Source of the DNA: Komagataeibacter nataicola
GTDB lineage: Bacteria; Pseudomonadota; Alphaproteobacteria; Acetobacterales; Acetobacteraceae
Reading direction: 5' to 3'
Length of the DNA: 64,000 bases
Assembly (NCBI RefSeq): GCF_003207795.1
Contig: NZ_NIRT01000002.1
Span: forward strand, 1-64,000
Shown: in pieces, positions 16,934 through 24,999 of the stretch
Layout of the letters: each line of letters opens with the position of its first letter
How positions within the stretch are numbered: the stretch's first letter is position 1
Position numbers and translations under genes: made by a program
The notes under the pieces: generated by a model
The model's database searches: none
Seen by the model: the letters and a program-made list of their open reading frames with translations, nothing else
Told to the model about the DNA's origin: nothing

Positions 16934-18739
16934 TCAGTCGGCCAGTTCGTCCTGATCGGGCTGCTTTAACGGAAAAACAAGCACATAGCGGGTGCCATTT
17001 TCCTCGAACATCTGCAACGTGCCGCCCAGCTGGCGCGCAAAGCCGCGGATCAGCTGCATGCCGATCCCGCTGCGCTCGTCTTCCGCTCCCCTGAGATTGC
17101 GGCCCGCCGCCATGCCCACGCCATTATCGGCAATCCACAGGCACGCCCGCCCGCCATCAAGCGCGCGCAGGCCCACTTCCAGCGTGCCGTGCAACTGGTC
17201 GGGAAAGGCGTATTTGATGGTGTTGCTGACTGCCTCGGTCACGATCAGGGCCAGCGGCACGGCCTGGTCGGGCACCATCAGCAGGTCATCGACGCGGATA
17301 TCAAGCGTGATGCGGTCTTCATCGGATTCACCAATGGCATGCATGATCTGGCCACACAGTTCGCGCACGAAGCTCTGCATGTTCAGGCTGTACAGCTCGC
17401 CATCGGCATACAGGTAGCGATGCAGGGTGGCCAGCGCGCGCACGCGGTCACGCGCCTGGGCGAATTCCTCGCGCGCGCCGGGCTGGCGGATGCGACCCGC
17501 CTGCAGGTTGAGCAGGGAGGCCACGATCTGCAGGTTGTTCTTGACGCGGTGATGCATTTCCTTGAGGAGCAGCTCCTGGCGCACCTGCGCGCGTTCAAGG
17601 CGCTTTTCATGCCGCGCCAGCCTGCGCGTGGCCTTGCTGAAGGCATGGGCCAGCTGCCTGACCTCAAGCGGCATGGCCCAGTTCGATCGCACGTCATACA
17701 CCCCGCCAAGCTGCCACTGGTTGACCGAGGCCGTAAGCTGTCGCAGCGGCGTTATGACCAGCACATCCGCACTTTTCGAAGCCCCCAGAAGCCCCACGAG
17801 CAGCAGCACCCCGCTGGTGACGAGCGAGATGGCGAACATGACCACCGCATGCCGCTCGCTGGCGTTGCGCCGCGTCATGGTCAGCACATGCACCCCGCCC
17901 TGCACCCGCCCGATGGAATACGAGCCTTCGGGCAGGGTGATGTGGTCGTGTTCCACGCCATGCATGACCTCGAAACGCGCCCACTGCATGATCCGCGCCG
18001 GTGGGTGATCCTGCCAGTTACAATCCGCGCAAAGGGGGACCGTGGCGCGGGCGTGGGTGTCCATGACCCAGATCTGGATCGGGCCGTTCTGCTGCATCAG
18101 GTCAAGCCGGGGGTCGCTGCTCTGCAGCATCGCGCTGCGCCATGACAGCGGCATGATGGCCGTAAGATAGCCCGAGCGGGCCGGGCGACCGGCGTCATCG
18201 CCAATCATGGCCCCAACCGTGATGCGGAAATGATCGGGCACGCCCGTCAGCGCATCGGGTATGGCCACGAGCTTCACATCGCCCTGAAAGCGGGGCATCT
18301 CGTCAATGCTCAAGGGTGTCGCGTCATGGTCGGGGCCAACGGCGGCGGCGATGTTGCCCCGGTCATCGGCTAGCGCGATCTGGCTGTAATGCCGCCCGGT
18401 CAGGGACTCGACAAGCTGCAGCATGCGTGCAAGCCCGCCACTATCGAGCCGCATGCGCGCGACCGCCTGCAGCAGCGAGGCGAGATGCTCGGATTCATGG
18501 TGCAGTTCAAGATCGATGCGCGCCACAGCCATATCCGTGCGGTAGCCGGGCGCCTCGAGAGTATTGTGATAACTGTGCCATGCCTGCACGGCCCCGATCA
18601 GGGCAATGGGCATGGCCGCAAGCAGGATAATTGCCATCATCCGGCCACGCACGGCGTCGAACACGCGCCCGACACGCGTAAACAGGCTGCGATGACGCCC
18701 CCGCCTGCCGCGCCGACCGGAGGAAGGTGGAACGGGCAT
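16934..18739 (-). CDS. Membrane sensor histidine kinase (HisKA_2/HWE type), general stress response
   Basis: A 601-residue kinase with a basic N-terminus, one membrane helix at about residues 35-52, a long periplasmic sensor region (to about 295), a second helix (about 297-317), a HAMP-like linker, then the phosphoacceptor helix LLLKEMHHRVKNNLQIVASLLNLQ (His at about 400) and an ATPase domain with TEAVSNTIKYAF, IADNGVGM and GIGMQLIRGFARQLGG. This HisKA_2-type core is typical of the kinases (such as PhyK) that phosphorylate PhyR. The gene directly follows nepR (adjacent bases 18739/18740), so it is the likely input kinase. The sensor region has Cys in LCADCNW that might bind a ligand or metal; the signal is unknown. 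Confidence 0.87.
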   Translation of the reverse strand: MPVPPSSGRRGRRGRHRSLFTRVGRVFDAVRGRMMAIILLAAMPIALIGAVQAWHSYHNTLEAPGYRTDMAVARIDLELHHESEHLASLLQAVARMRLDSGGLARMLQLVESLTGRHYSQIALADDRGNIAAAVGPDHDATPLSIDEMPRFQGDVKLVAIPDALTGVPDHFRITVGAMIGDDAGRPARSGYLTAIMPLSWRSAMLQSSDPRLDLMQQNGPIQIWVMDTHARATVPLCADCNWQDHPPARIMQWARFEVMHGVEHDHITLPEGSYSIGRVQGGVHVLTMTRRNASERHAVVMFAISLVTSGVLLLVGLLGASKSADVLVITPLRQLTASVNQWQLGGVYDVRSNWAMPLEVRQLAHAFSKATRRLARHEKRLERAQVRQELLLKEMHHRVKNNLQIVASLLNLQAGRIRQPGAREEFAQARDRVRALATLHRYLYADGELYSLNMQSFVRELCGQIMHAIGESDEDRITLDIRVDDLLMVPDQAVPLALIVTEAVSNTIKYAFPDQLHGTLEVGLRALDGGRACLWIADNGVGMAAGRNLRGAEDERSGIGMQLIRGFARQLGGTLQMFEENGTRYVLVFPLKQPDQDELAD

Positions 18740-18976
18740 CTATTTTGTCCGCTTCCGGTCTTCCTCAATAAGACGCAACAGTTCCTCGGGAACAGGCTCT
18801 TTGGTCACATCATCGAACAACTGATGCAGCCCTCGCTTCAGCCATAGCTCGAACGCATCATCCGATTTGCTTGTGGACTTCTTTCCTGGTTGCCTGGGAG
18901 GACACCTGTCCTTCAGAGCCATCGCATTATCCCGAAGTAAATTCCCGTTCGTAGCTGTATTCTCGGGCAGTTTCAT
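18740..18976 (-). CDS. nepR: Anti-sigma factor NepR
   Basis: NepR holds EcfG-type sigma factors inactive until phosphorylated PhyR binds it away. The 78-residue protein has the diagnostic C-terminal core WLKRGLHQLFDDVTKEPVPEEL (two helices with the EPVP turn, about residues 45-68) after a basic, disordered N-terminus, which is the family pattern. The ATG at 18976 gives the full frame; an alternative ATG at 18922 would still keep the core. Its neighbours (kinase, two EcfG-like sigmas, PhyR) fix its role. Confidence 0.9.
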   Translation of the reverse strand: MKLPENTATNGNLLRDNAMALKDRCPPRQPGKKSTSKSDDAFELWLKRGLHQLFDDVTKEPVPEELLRLIEEDRKRTK

Positions 18977-19023
18977 TGGAAATGTATCTTGCTTTTCCTT
19001 CAGGCATAACCGCAGGGCATGCC

Positions 19024-19047
19024 AACGGCTCCAGGCATGGAGCCGTT
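19024..19047. terminator. Strong hairpin between nepR and the upstream gene
   Basis: AACGGCTCCA and TGGAGCCGTT form a perfect 10-bp stem with loop GGCA, just after the stop of the 126-residue gene on the minus strand and 48 bp before nepR. There is no proper T-run, so it could be a terminator or an RNA-stabilising stem that sets nepR levels apart from the upstream gene. Confidence 0.5.
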
Positions 19048-19068
19048 TATCCCGATCAGTTCATGCCC

Positions 19069-19449
19069 TCAATCCGCCCCGAGGCTGGCCGCCCTGTCTT
19101 CCTGCCGCCAGTAACGGGAAACCGCCAGCAAGACACACGGTATGACAAGCACGAACGGACCAATGGCACCCATGAGGAGAAACATCATGAAATAGGCAAG
19201 GCCATGCTCGTACACAAAAGATATGCCAGAAAGAATAAGCTCGCCGAGCGTCTTCTCACTGTTGCCTTTTTTCTTCTTTTCCTCGCCCTCGCCGGAGGCC
19301 GTGATATTGGCGATGGCCCGGTTCAGCAGGTGCGAGGAAAAAAGCCATACCAGCAGCATGCTGACAAGCAGGGCCGCCGTGTAGGAAGGACGCTCATACC
19401 ACCAGCGCGTGTTGAAGAGTCCGAATATATACTGCTCATGATCGTGCAT
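19069..19449 (-). CDS. Two-TM membrane protein in the stress locus
   Basis: The 126-residue product is not a family I recognise. It has a hydrophobic segment at about residues 24-46, a highly charged loop (GEGEEKKKKGN, about residues 53-64), a second segment at about 85-108 and a short polar tail. An AGGTGA ribosome site sits 6 bp before the ATG. Its place between nepR and an EcfG-like sigma gene, on the same strand, suggests membership of the general stress regulon. Confidence 0.75.
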   Translation of the reverse strand: MHDHEQYIFGLFNTRWWYERPSYTAALLVSMLLVWLFSSHLLNRAIANITASGEGEEKKKKGNSEKTLGELILSGISFVYEHGLAYFMMFLLMGAIGPFVLVIPCVLLAVSRYWRQEDRAASLGAD

Positions 19450-19577
19450 ATGTCACCTACCCCCATACAACCGCTGATTGCGCCAGCACGCTCTTCCCTT
19501 CTGAAGCCAGGGATATCAACGGTGGTGCCACTGTCAGTGCCATATTCACGCCATAATTCAAAGCAGGAATTCCCGGC

Positions 19578-20177
19578 TCAGGCCGATGCCGCTGCCGTAG
19601 CGACACGGGCCTGCGTGCGCGAACGCAGGCGCTGGACTGCTCCGCGCAGTTCAACGGTGGAGATATCGCGTTCTTCCCCATACAACCACGTGGCGAGCTG
19701 GCGGCGGGCGCGGAACACGCGGCTCTTGGCGGTGCCCACGGCGCAGTTCGTGGCGGCGGCGAGTTCATCGTAGCTCATGCCCTGCATCACCACGAGCACC
19801 AGGGCCTCGCGCTGGTCAGCGGGCAGGCGGTTCATGGCCTCGGCCAGTTCCTTGACCATCAGGCGCTCTTCATGCGCGCCGCTGCCGGCCATGGCGGAGG
19901 CGGGCACATCCTCGATATTGCCGGTCTCGCGCTTCTTGCGCAGGTCGGAAATGAATCGGTTGCGCAGGATGCGGTGCATCCATGCCGAGAAATTGGTGCC
20001 CGGCGTAAAGCTGTGCTGGGCGGCCAGCGCATTGCACACGGCATCCTGCACCAGGTCATCGGCTGCCGCACGGTTGCGCGTGAGCGACAGGGCCTGCACA
20101 CGCAGTCGGGGCAGGATTGCGATCATCTGGTCATGAAAGCTGCTGGTCATTTTCATCTCCCCTGTTTCGTCGTTCAT
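19578..20177 (-). CDS. ecfG: EcfG-family sigma factor (first paralogue)
   Basis: A 199-residue ECF sigma factor of the EcfG (ECF15) type. Region 2 is visible as RNRAAADDLVQDAVCNALAA and the FSAWMHRILRNRFISDLRKKRE helix; region 4 as LPADQREALVLVVMQGMSYDELAAATNCAVGTAKSRVFRARRQL. A 35-residue C-terminal tail (rich in Arg, Ala, Thr) follows. It would direct RNA polymerase to stress promoters once NepR is sequestered. An EcfG-type promoter (20229-20253) lies about 52 bp upstream of the ATG, so the gene is probably autoregulated. In-frame ATGs at codons 8 and 10 are possible alternative starts. Confidence 0.9.
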   Translation of the reverse strand: MNDETGEMKMTSSFHDQMIAILPRLRVQALSLTRNRAAADDLVQDAVCNALAAQHSFTPGTNFSAWMHRILRNRFISDLRKKRETGNIEDVPASAMAGSGAHEERLMVKELAEAMNRLPADQREALVLVVMQGMSYDELAAATNCAVGTAKSRVFRARRQLATWLYGEERDISTVELRGAVQRLRSRTQARVATAAASA

Positions 20178-20228
20178 GCCGGTGCAATGAACGGGAAGGA
20201 GGAAAGGTTACATTTCCCATGTAACGAA

Positions 20229-20253
20229 AACGCGAGCACTGCGCAGGGGTTCC
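20229..20253 (-). promoter_or_regulatory. EcfG-type promoter (GGAAC-N16-CGTT)
   Basis: Read on the minus strand, GGAAC (20253-20249), exactly 16 bases, and CGTT (20232-20229) match the alphaproteobacterial EcfG consensus. It lies between the two sigma genes and points at the 19578-20177 sigma gene. This gives a 5' leader of about 45 nt. Confidence 0.85.
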
Positions 20254-20254
20254 C

Positions 20255-20746
20255 TCAGCCTCCGCCCCTGCTGTCCGTCTGCATGTAGTCCATGATCTGG
20301 GCGCGCGCGCGTGAAACACGGGCCTTGAGCGTGCCCACCGTCACGCCGCACACATGGGCGGCCTCGACATAGGTCATTTCCTGCACGCCCACCAGCACCA
20401 GCGCCTCGCGCAGGCGGGGGGTGAGCTGCCAGATCGCGCCATTGAGGTCGCGCAGCGCATCGACCTCCCCCGCACCATTGTCACTTTCGGCCTGATCGGG
20501 GCGCTGCGCGTAATCCGACATGACATCACGCTCGCGCCGGCCTTTGCGCGCCTGCTCGTAAAACAGGTTGCGCGCGATGGTATAAAGCCACGCCTTCATG
20601 CTGGTGCCCGGCGTGAACTGCCCGAGCGCGCCGAGCGCGCGCAGCACGGTTTCCTGCACCAGATCATCCGCCGCCGCGGACTGACCGGTCAGGAAACGGG
20701 CAAAACCACGCAATTGTGGCAGGAGAGACAGGATCTCCCCACGCAA
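20255..20746 (-). CDS. EcfG-like sigma factor (second paralogue)
   Basis: A 163-residue ECF sigma factor related to the one at 19578-20177. Region 2 has GQSAAADDLVQETVLRALGAL and MKAWLYTIARNLFYEQARKGRRE; region 4 has LTPRLREALVLVGVQEMTYVEAAHVCGVTVGTLKARVSRAR. It lacks the long C-terminal tail of its neighbour. It lies directly upstream of the first sigma gene, 77 bp apart, and is divergent from phyR. I see only a poor match to the EcfG promoter consensus upstream, so its own control is unclear. It may be a second effector of the NepR-PhyR switch or respond to something else. Confidence 0.88.
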   Translation of the reverse strand: MRGEILSLLPQLRGFARFLTGQSAAADDLVQETVLRALGALGQFTPGTSMKAWLYTIARNLFYEQARKGRRERDVMSDYAQRPDQAESDNGAGEVDALRDLNGAIWQLTPRLREALVLVGVQEMTYVEAAHVCGVTVGTLKARVSRARAQIMDYMQTDSRGGG

Positions 20747-20873
20747 GTGCGTGACCCGTGACGGATCGGATGGTATTCTGGATTCCAGTTTGTTTACTCT
20801 TCAACTCTTGCAGCACAGTCTAACGCTGTCATGATCCGGAGTGTAACAGTTTATCTGGGGAGATGAATGCCTC

Positions 20874-21614
20874 ATGCCGCTATCACGGCGTCAAGACCTG
20901 CTTCGCGCCCTGCCCTATGCCCGGCGTTACGCCCGTGCATTATGTGGCAGCCAGTCGAGCGGCGACCTTCTGGTGGCCGAAAGCCTGCGCGAACTCATGG
21001 CGGTGGATGACCCCACCCTGCCCCCGAGGCTACGCCTTTACCAGTGGATCTCGCGCCACCATGCCCAGCACGGCACACAGGAGGCGAAGGCGGGCGGCAT
21101 GCCGCCGCTGGCGCGCAAGCTGCTCCTGCTCACCTCGCTCGAGGAACTCAGCGTGGCTGACGCCGCCCGCGTTCTGGCCATTGCCCAGCCGCAGGCCGCC
21201 GCCATGCTGGAGGATGCCCACGCCCGCCTGCGCTCATGTGCCCAGACCAGCGTGCTGATCATCGAGGATGAACCGATCATCGCGATGGATATCGAGGAGC
21301 TGGTGCGCCAGTGCGGCCACACCATTGCAGGCGTTGCCAGCAGCGAGGCCGAGGCCGTGCGCCTTGCGCGCGAGACCCGGCCCGGCCTGATCCTGGCCGA
21401 CATCAACCTCGGTGATGGCGGCGACGGGATGAATGCCGTCTCGGCCATATTGCAGCACCAGGATATTCCGATCATCTTCGTCACCGCCTACCCCGAGCGG
21501 CTGCTCACGGGCGATACGATCGAGCCGGCCTTTGTCATCACCAAGCCGTTCGAACCGCTCACGCTGGCGGTCTCCACCTATCAGGCCGTATCGGGCGGCG
21601 TACCACTGAACTGA
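20874..21614 (+). CDS. phyR: Anti-anti-sigma response regulator PhyR
   Basis: PhyR consists of an N-terminal sigma-like domain that mimics EcfG and a C-terminal receiver. In this 246-residue protein the sigma-like part spans about residues 1-120 (region 2-like helices, then LTSLEELSVADAARVLAIAQPQAAAML resembling region 4), and the receiver about 125-240 with the acidic pair in IIEDEP (131-133), phosphoacceptor Asp176 in ILADINLG, Thr204 in FVTAYPE and Lys224 in ITKPFEP. Phosphorylation should free the sigma-like domain to bind NepR. The start at 20874 is preceded by GGGGAGA about 10 bp upstream. Confidence 0.94.
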   Translation: MPLSRRQDLLRALPYARRYARALCGSQSSGDLLVAESLRELMAVDDPTLPPRLRLYQWISRHHAQHGTQEAKAGGMPPLARKLLLLTSLEELSVADAARVLAIAQPQAAAMLEDAHARLRSCAQTSVLIIEDEPIIAMDIEELVRQCGHTIAGVASSEAEAVRLARETRPGLILADINLGDGGDGMNAVSAILQHQDIPIIFVTAYPERLLTGDTIEPAFVITKPFEPLTLAVSTYQAVSGGVPLN

Positions 21615-21739
21615 CACAGCCGCATGCCAGTCCCGGCGCAACCGGCATCCCCCTGCCCGGCCAGATGTGTATGCTGCCCCAGTCGTGCTGCCGGACGAAG
21701 CTGGGCCGCCATGCGACAGCTGAGTGAAGAGAGGGCAGA

Positions 21740-23119
21740 ATGAAACGGCTGGTCATTGTCTCCAATCGCGTTCCCGTTCCCAAGGAGGGGCTGCGGCCCG
21801 GTGGCCTCGCGGTGGTGCTCAAGGACCTGCTGGCCCGCCAGGGCGGCATGTGGTTCGGCTGGAACGGCACCTGCCACCCCGACGCCGCCCACCTCCCGCC
21901 CGAACACCAGCAGGCCGAAGGGGTGGAATACGCCACCATCGGCCTCACCCCTGCCGAGCACCGCAATTACTACACCGGTTTTTCCAACTCCACGCTGTGG
22001 CCGCTCATGCACTCGCTGCCCGAGCACATCCACTTCGAGCGCCGCGAGCTTGAAACCTACTGGTCGGTCAACCAGCGTTTCTGCGAGAACCTGCTGCCCC
22101 TGCTCCGGCCTGATGACATCATCTGGATTCACGACTACCACCTGCTGCCGCTGCCCGCCCTGCTGCGCCGCAACGGGGTGCGCCAGCCCATCGGCTTTTT
22201 CCTGCACACCCCCTTCCCCGCGCCTGACATGCTGGCCACCGCGCCTGATGGCGGCACGTTCCTGCGCGACCTGCTCAAGGCGGACCTGCTGGGATTCCAG
22301 ACCGCTGATGACACCGCCAATTTCATCTTCGCCGCCACCCGCACCGCAGGCGCGGTTCCTGATGGCGAGGACACGCTGGTGTTCGAGGGGCGTACGGTGC
22401 GCGTGGGCACCTTTCCCGTCGAGATCGACCCGCAGGCCTTTGCCCGCACCGCAGCCGCCGCAGCCGATTCGCAGGACCTGAAGCGCCTTTCGGGCTCGCT
22501 TGCCGGCCGCAAGCTGATCTTTGGCGTGGACCGCATGGACCCCACCAAGGGGCTGGACCACCGGCTGGCGGGCTACGAGCGCATGCTCGAGACCTATCCC
22601 GAGCGCGAGCGGCAGGTCACCTTCCTGCAGATCGCGGCCGAAAGCCGCACCGAGGTCGCATCCTACAAGGCGCTGCGCAGGAAACTCGAGCACCAGATCG
22701 GCAAGCTCAACGCCCATCGCGGCCAGGCGGACTGGACGCCGCTGCGCTTTCTCACCCGCGGCAGCCCGCGCCCCACGGTGGCGGGTTACATGCGCCTGGC
22801 CGATATCGGCTACATCACCCCGCTGCGCGATGGCATGAACCTCGTGGCCAAGGAGTTCATCGCAGCCCAGGACCCCGAGAACCCCGGCGTGCTCATCCTG
22901 TCGCGGCTGGCCGGGGCGGCGAAGCAGCTTGACGCGGCCCTGCTGGTCAACCCGCTCGACCATGACGGCATGGCCGATGCGCTCGAGCAGGCGCTGGCCA
23001 TGTCGGCACCCGAAAAGCGTGAACGCTGGCAGGCCTGCTGGAACGCCATCGCCAACCGCACGGCCCTGGGCTGGGGGCTGTCCTTCCTCAAGCTGCTGGA
23101 AAGCACGGCACGCAAATAG
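21740..23119 (+). CDS. otsA: Trehalose-6-phosphate synthase
   Basis: OtsA joins UDP-glucose and glucose-6-phosphate to trehalose-6-phosphate. The 459-residue GT20 enzyme has the N-terminal SNRVPVPKEGL and PGGLAVVLKDLL, WFGWNG, FSNSTLWPLMH, WIHDYHLLPL, HTPFPAPDML, GVDRMDPTKGLDHRL and the sugar-nucleotide site region LRDGMNLVAKEF. The start has a GAGAGGGCAG ribosome site. No otsB phosphatase is in the window. It follows phyR by 125 bp; trehalose synthesis is a common general-stress output, but I see no EcfG promoter in that gap. Confidence 0.95.
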   Translation: MKRLVIVSNRVPVPKEGLRPGGLAVVLKDLLARQGGMWFGWNGTCHPDAAHLPPEHQQAEGVEYATIGLTPAEHRNYYTGFSNSTLWPLMHSLPEHIHFERRELETYWSVNQRFCENLLPLLRPDDIIWIHDYHLLPLPALLRRNGVRQPIGFFLHTPFPAPDMLATAPDGGTFLRDLLKADLLGFQTADDTANFIFAATRTAGAVPDGEDTLVFEGRTVRVGTFPVEIDPQAFARTAAAAADSQDLKRLSGSLAGRKLIFGVDRMDPTKGLDHRLAGYERMLETYPERERQVTFLQIAAESRTEVASYKALRRKLEHQIGKLNAHRGQADWTPLRFLTRGSPRPTVAGYMRLADIGYITPLRDGMNLVAKEFIAAQDPENPGVLILSRLAGAAKQLDAALLVNPLDHDGMADALEQALAMSAPEKRERWQACWNAIANRTALGWGLSFLKLLESTARK

Positions 23120-23172
23120 GGGTTGCCCACACGGACCTTGCGCCCGCCCCGCCTGACACGACATAAGCGGGT

Positions 23173-24999
23173 ATGGCTCCTCCTCCCCTTCTCCTCCTCC
23201 AGGACATTACCCTTACCCTTGGCGGCGCGCCGCTGCTTGATGGCGCGGGGTTTGGCATCGGCCCCGGCGAGCGTGTCTGCCTTGTCGGGCGCAATGGCTG
23301 CGGCAAGTCCACCCTGCTGCGCATTGCGGCGGGCGAGATCCAGGCCGATGACGGCACGGTATTCCTCCAGCCCGGCACCACGGTGCGCTACCTGCCGCAG
23401 GAACCTGACCTGTCGGGCTTTGCCACCACGCTGGATTACGTGCGCGCGGGCATGGGGCCGAACGACCCGGAATACCGCGCCGAACTGCTGCTGGGCGAAC
23501 TCGGCCTGAATGGCACGGAAGACCCGGCCACGCTCTCGGGCGGGGAAGCCCGGCGCTGCGCGCTGGCCCGCGCGCTGGCCCCCGAGCCGGACCTGCTTTT
23601 GCTCGATGAGCCGACCAACCACCTCGACATGCCCACCATTGAATGGCTGGAGCGCGAACTGCTCTCGCTGTCATCGGCCATGGTCATCATCAGCCATGAC
23701 CGCCGCCTGCTCGAGACGCTGTCGCGCTCGGTGGTGTGGCTCGACCGTGGCGTGACCCGCAGGCTCGACCAGGGCTTTGCCCGCTTCGAGACCTGGCGCG
23801 AGGAGGTGCTTGAGCAGGAGGAGCGCGACAGCCACAAGCTCGACCGCCAGATTGCGCGCGAGGAAGACTGGATGCGCTACGGCGTGACCGCGCGCCGCAA
23901 GCGCAACGTGCGCCGCGTGGCTGAACTGGCCGAACTGCGCAACCAGCGCCGCACCGCCATCCGCCCGCAGGGCGGGCTGAAGATGGAAGCCCGCGAGAGC
24001 GACCTGTCGGGCAAGCTCGTCGCGGTGGCCGAGGATGTCTGCCGGGCCTATGACCCCGCCCACCCCGTGGTCAGCCACCTTGACCTGCGCGTGCTGCGCC
24101 GCGACCGGCTGGGCATCGTGGGGGCGAACGGCGCGGGCAAGAGTACGCTGCTGCGCCTGCTCACCGGGCAGGACAAGCCGGATTCGGGCACGATCAATAT
24201 CGGCAGCGCGCTGTCGGTCGTTACCCTCGACCAGCAGCGCCGCACGCTCGACCCCAGGGCCACCCTGGCCGATACGCTGACCGGCGGCGGTGGCGACATG
24301 GTGCAGGTGGGCGACGAGAAGCGCCATGTCATTGGCTACATGAAGGACTTCCTGTTCCGCCCCGAGCAGGCGCGCACCCCGGTGGGCGTGCTGTCAGGCG
24401 GCGAGCGCGGGCGGCTGATGCTGGCCTGCGCGCTGGCGCGGCCCTCGAACCTGCTGGTGCTTGATGAGCCGACCAATGACCTTGATCTTGAAACGCTCGA
24501 CCTGTTGCAGGAAATGCTGGCCGCCTATTCCGGCACGGTGCTGCTCGTCAGCCACGACCGTGATTTCCTCGACCGGGTCGCCTCCTCCATCCTGATGGCT
24601 GAAGGAGGGGGCAGATGGGTGGAATATGCCGGTGGCTACAGCGACATGCTGGCCCAGCGGCAGGATGCAACACTCGCCGCCCGCCCCCGCACCGAGCGCA
24701 ATGAGGCCGCACCCGCCACAACCGATGTGACCCCCACCACCTCGCCCCGCCAGCCCGCGCGCAAGATGACCTACAAGGACAAGCATGCGCTCGAGCAGTT
24801 GCCCAAACAGATGGCCGCACTCGAGGCGGAAATCGAGCGCCTGCGCGCCATCCTGAGCGATGCGGGGCTTTATGCCCGCGACCCTGCCGCCTTCACCGCC
24901 GCCACCGCTGCACTGGAAAAGGCGCAGGCCGACCTGACGGCGGCCGAGGAACGCTGGCTGGAGCTTGAAATGCTCCGCGAGACGCTTCAGTCCTCCTGA
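23173..24999 (+). CDS. uup: ABC-F ATPase, Uup-type
   Basis: A 608-residue soluble ABC-F protein with two ATPase domains and no membrane part. The first has Walker A GRNGCGKST (about residues 38-46), signature LSGGEARR and LLLDEPTNHLD; the second has GANGAGKST (about 317-325), LSGGERGR and LVLDEPTNDLD. The linker (about 205-245) is charged. The C-terminus after a Pro/Thr-rich spacer is a coiled coil (about 530-600, MTYKDKHALEQLPKQMAALEAEIERLR), diagnostic for Uup, which binds branched DNA and affects ribosome and transposition-related processes. Its 3' end overlaps the convergent oxidoreductase gene by 13 bp. Confidence 0.92.
   Translation: MAPPPLLLLQDITLTLGGAPLLDGAGFGIGPGERVCLVGRNGCGKSTLLRIAAGEIQADDGTVFLQPGTTVRYLPQEPDLSGFATTLDYVRAGMGPNDPEYRAELLLGELGLNGTEDPATLSGGEARRCALARALAPEPDLLLLDEPTNHLDMPTIEWLERELLSLSSAMVIISHDRRLLETLSRSVVWLDRGVTRRLDQGFARFETWREEVLEQEERDSHKLDRQIAREEDWMRYGVTARRKRNVRRVAELAELRNQRRTAIRPQGGLKMEARESDLSGKLVAVAEDVCRAYDPAHPVVSHLDLRVLRRDRLGIVGANGAGKSTLLRLLTGQDKPDSGTINIGSALSVVTLDQQRRTLDPRATLADTLTGGGGDMVQVGDEKRHVIGYMKDFLFRPEQARTPVGVLSGGERGRLMLACALARPSNLLVLDEPTNDLDLETLDLLQEMLAAYSGTVLLVSHDRDFLDRVASSILMAEGGGRWVEYAGGYSDMLAQRQDATLAARPRTERNEAAPATTDVTPTTSPRQPARKMTYKDKHALEQLPKQMAALEAEIERLRAILSDAGLYARDPAAFTAATAALEKAQADLTAAEERWLELEMLRETLQSS

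Noticed and set aside
20747-20873. EcfG promoters for phyR or the second sigma gene
   Set aside because: Only weak partial matches, such as GGAAT with an 18-bp spacer to CGTC or GGATC followed too closely by CGTT.
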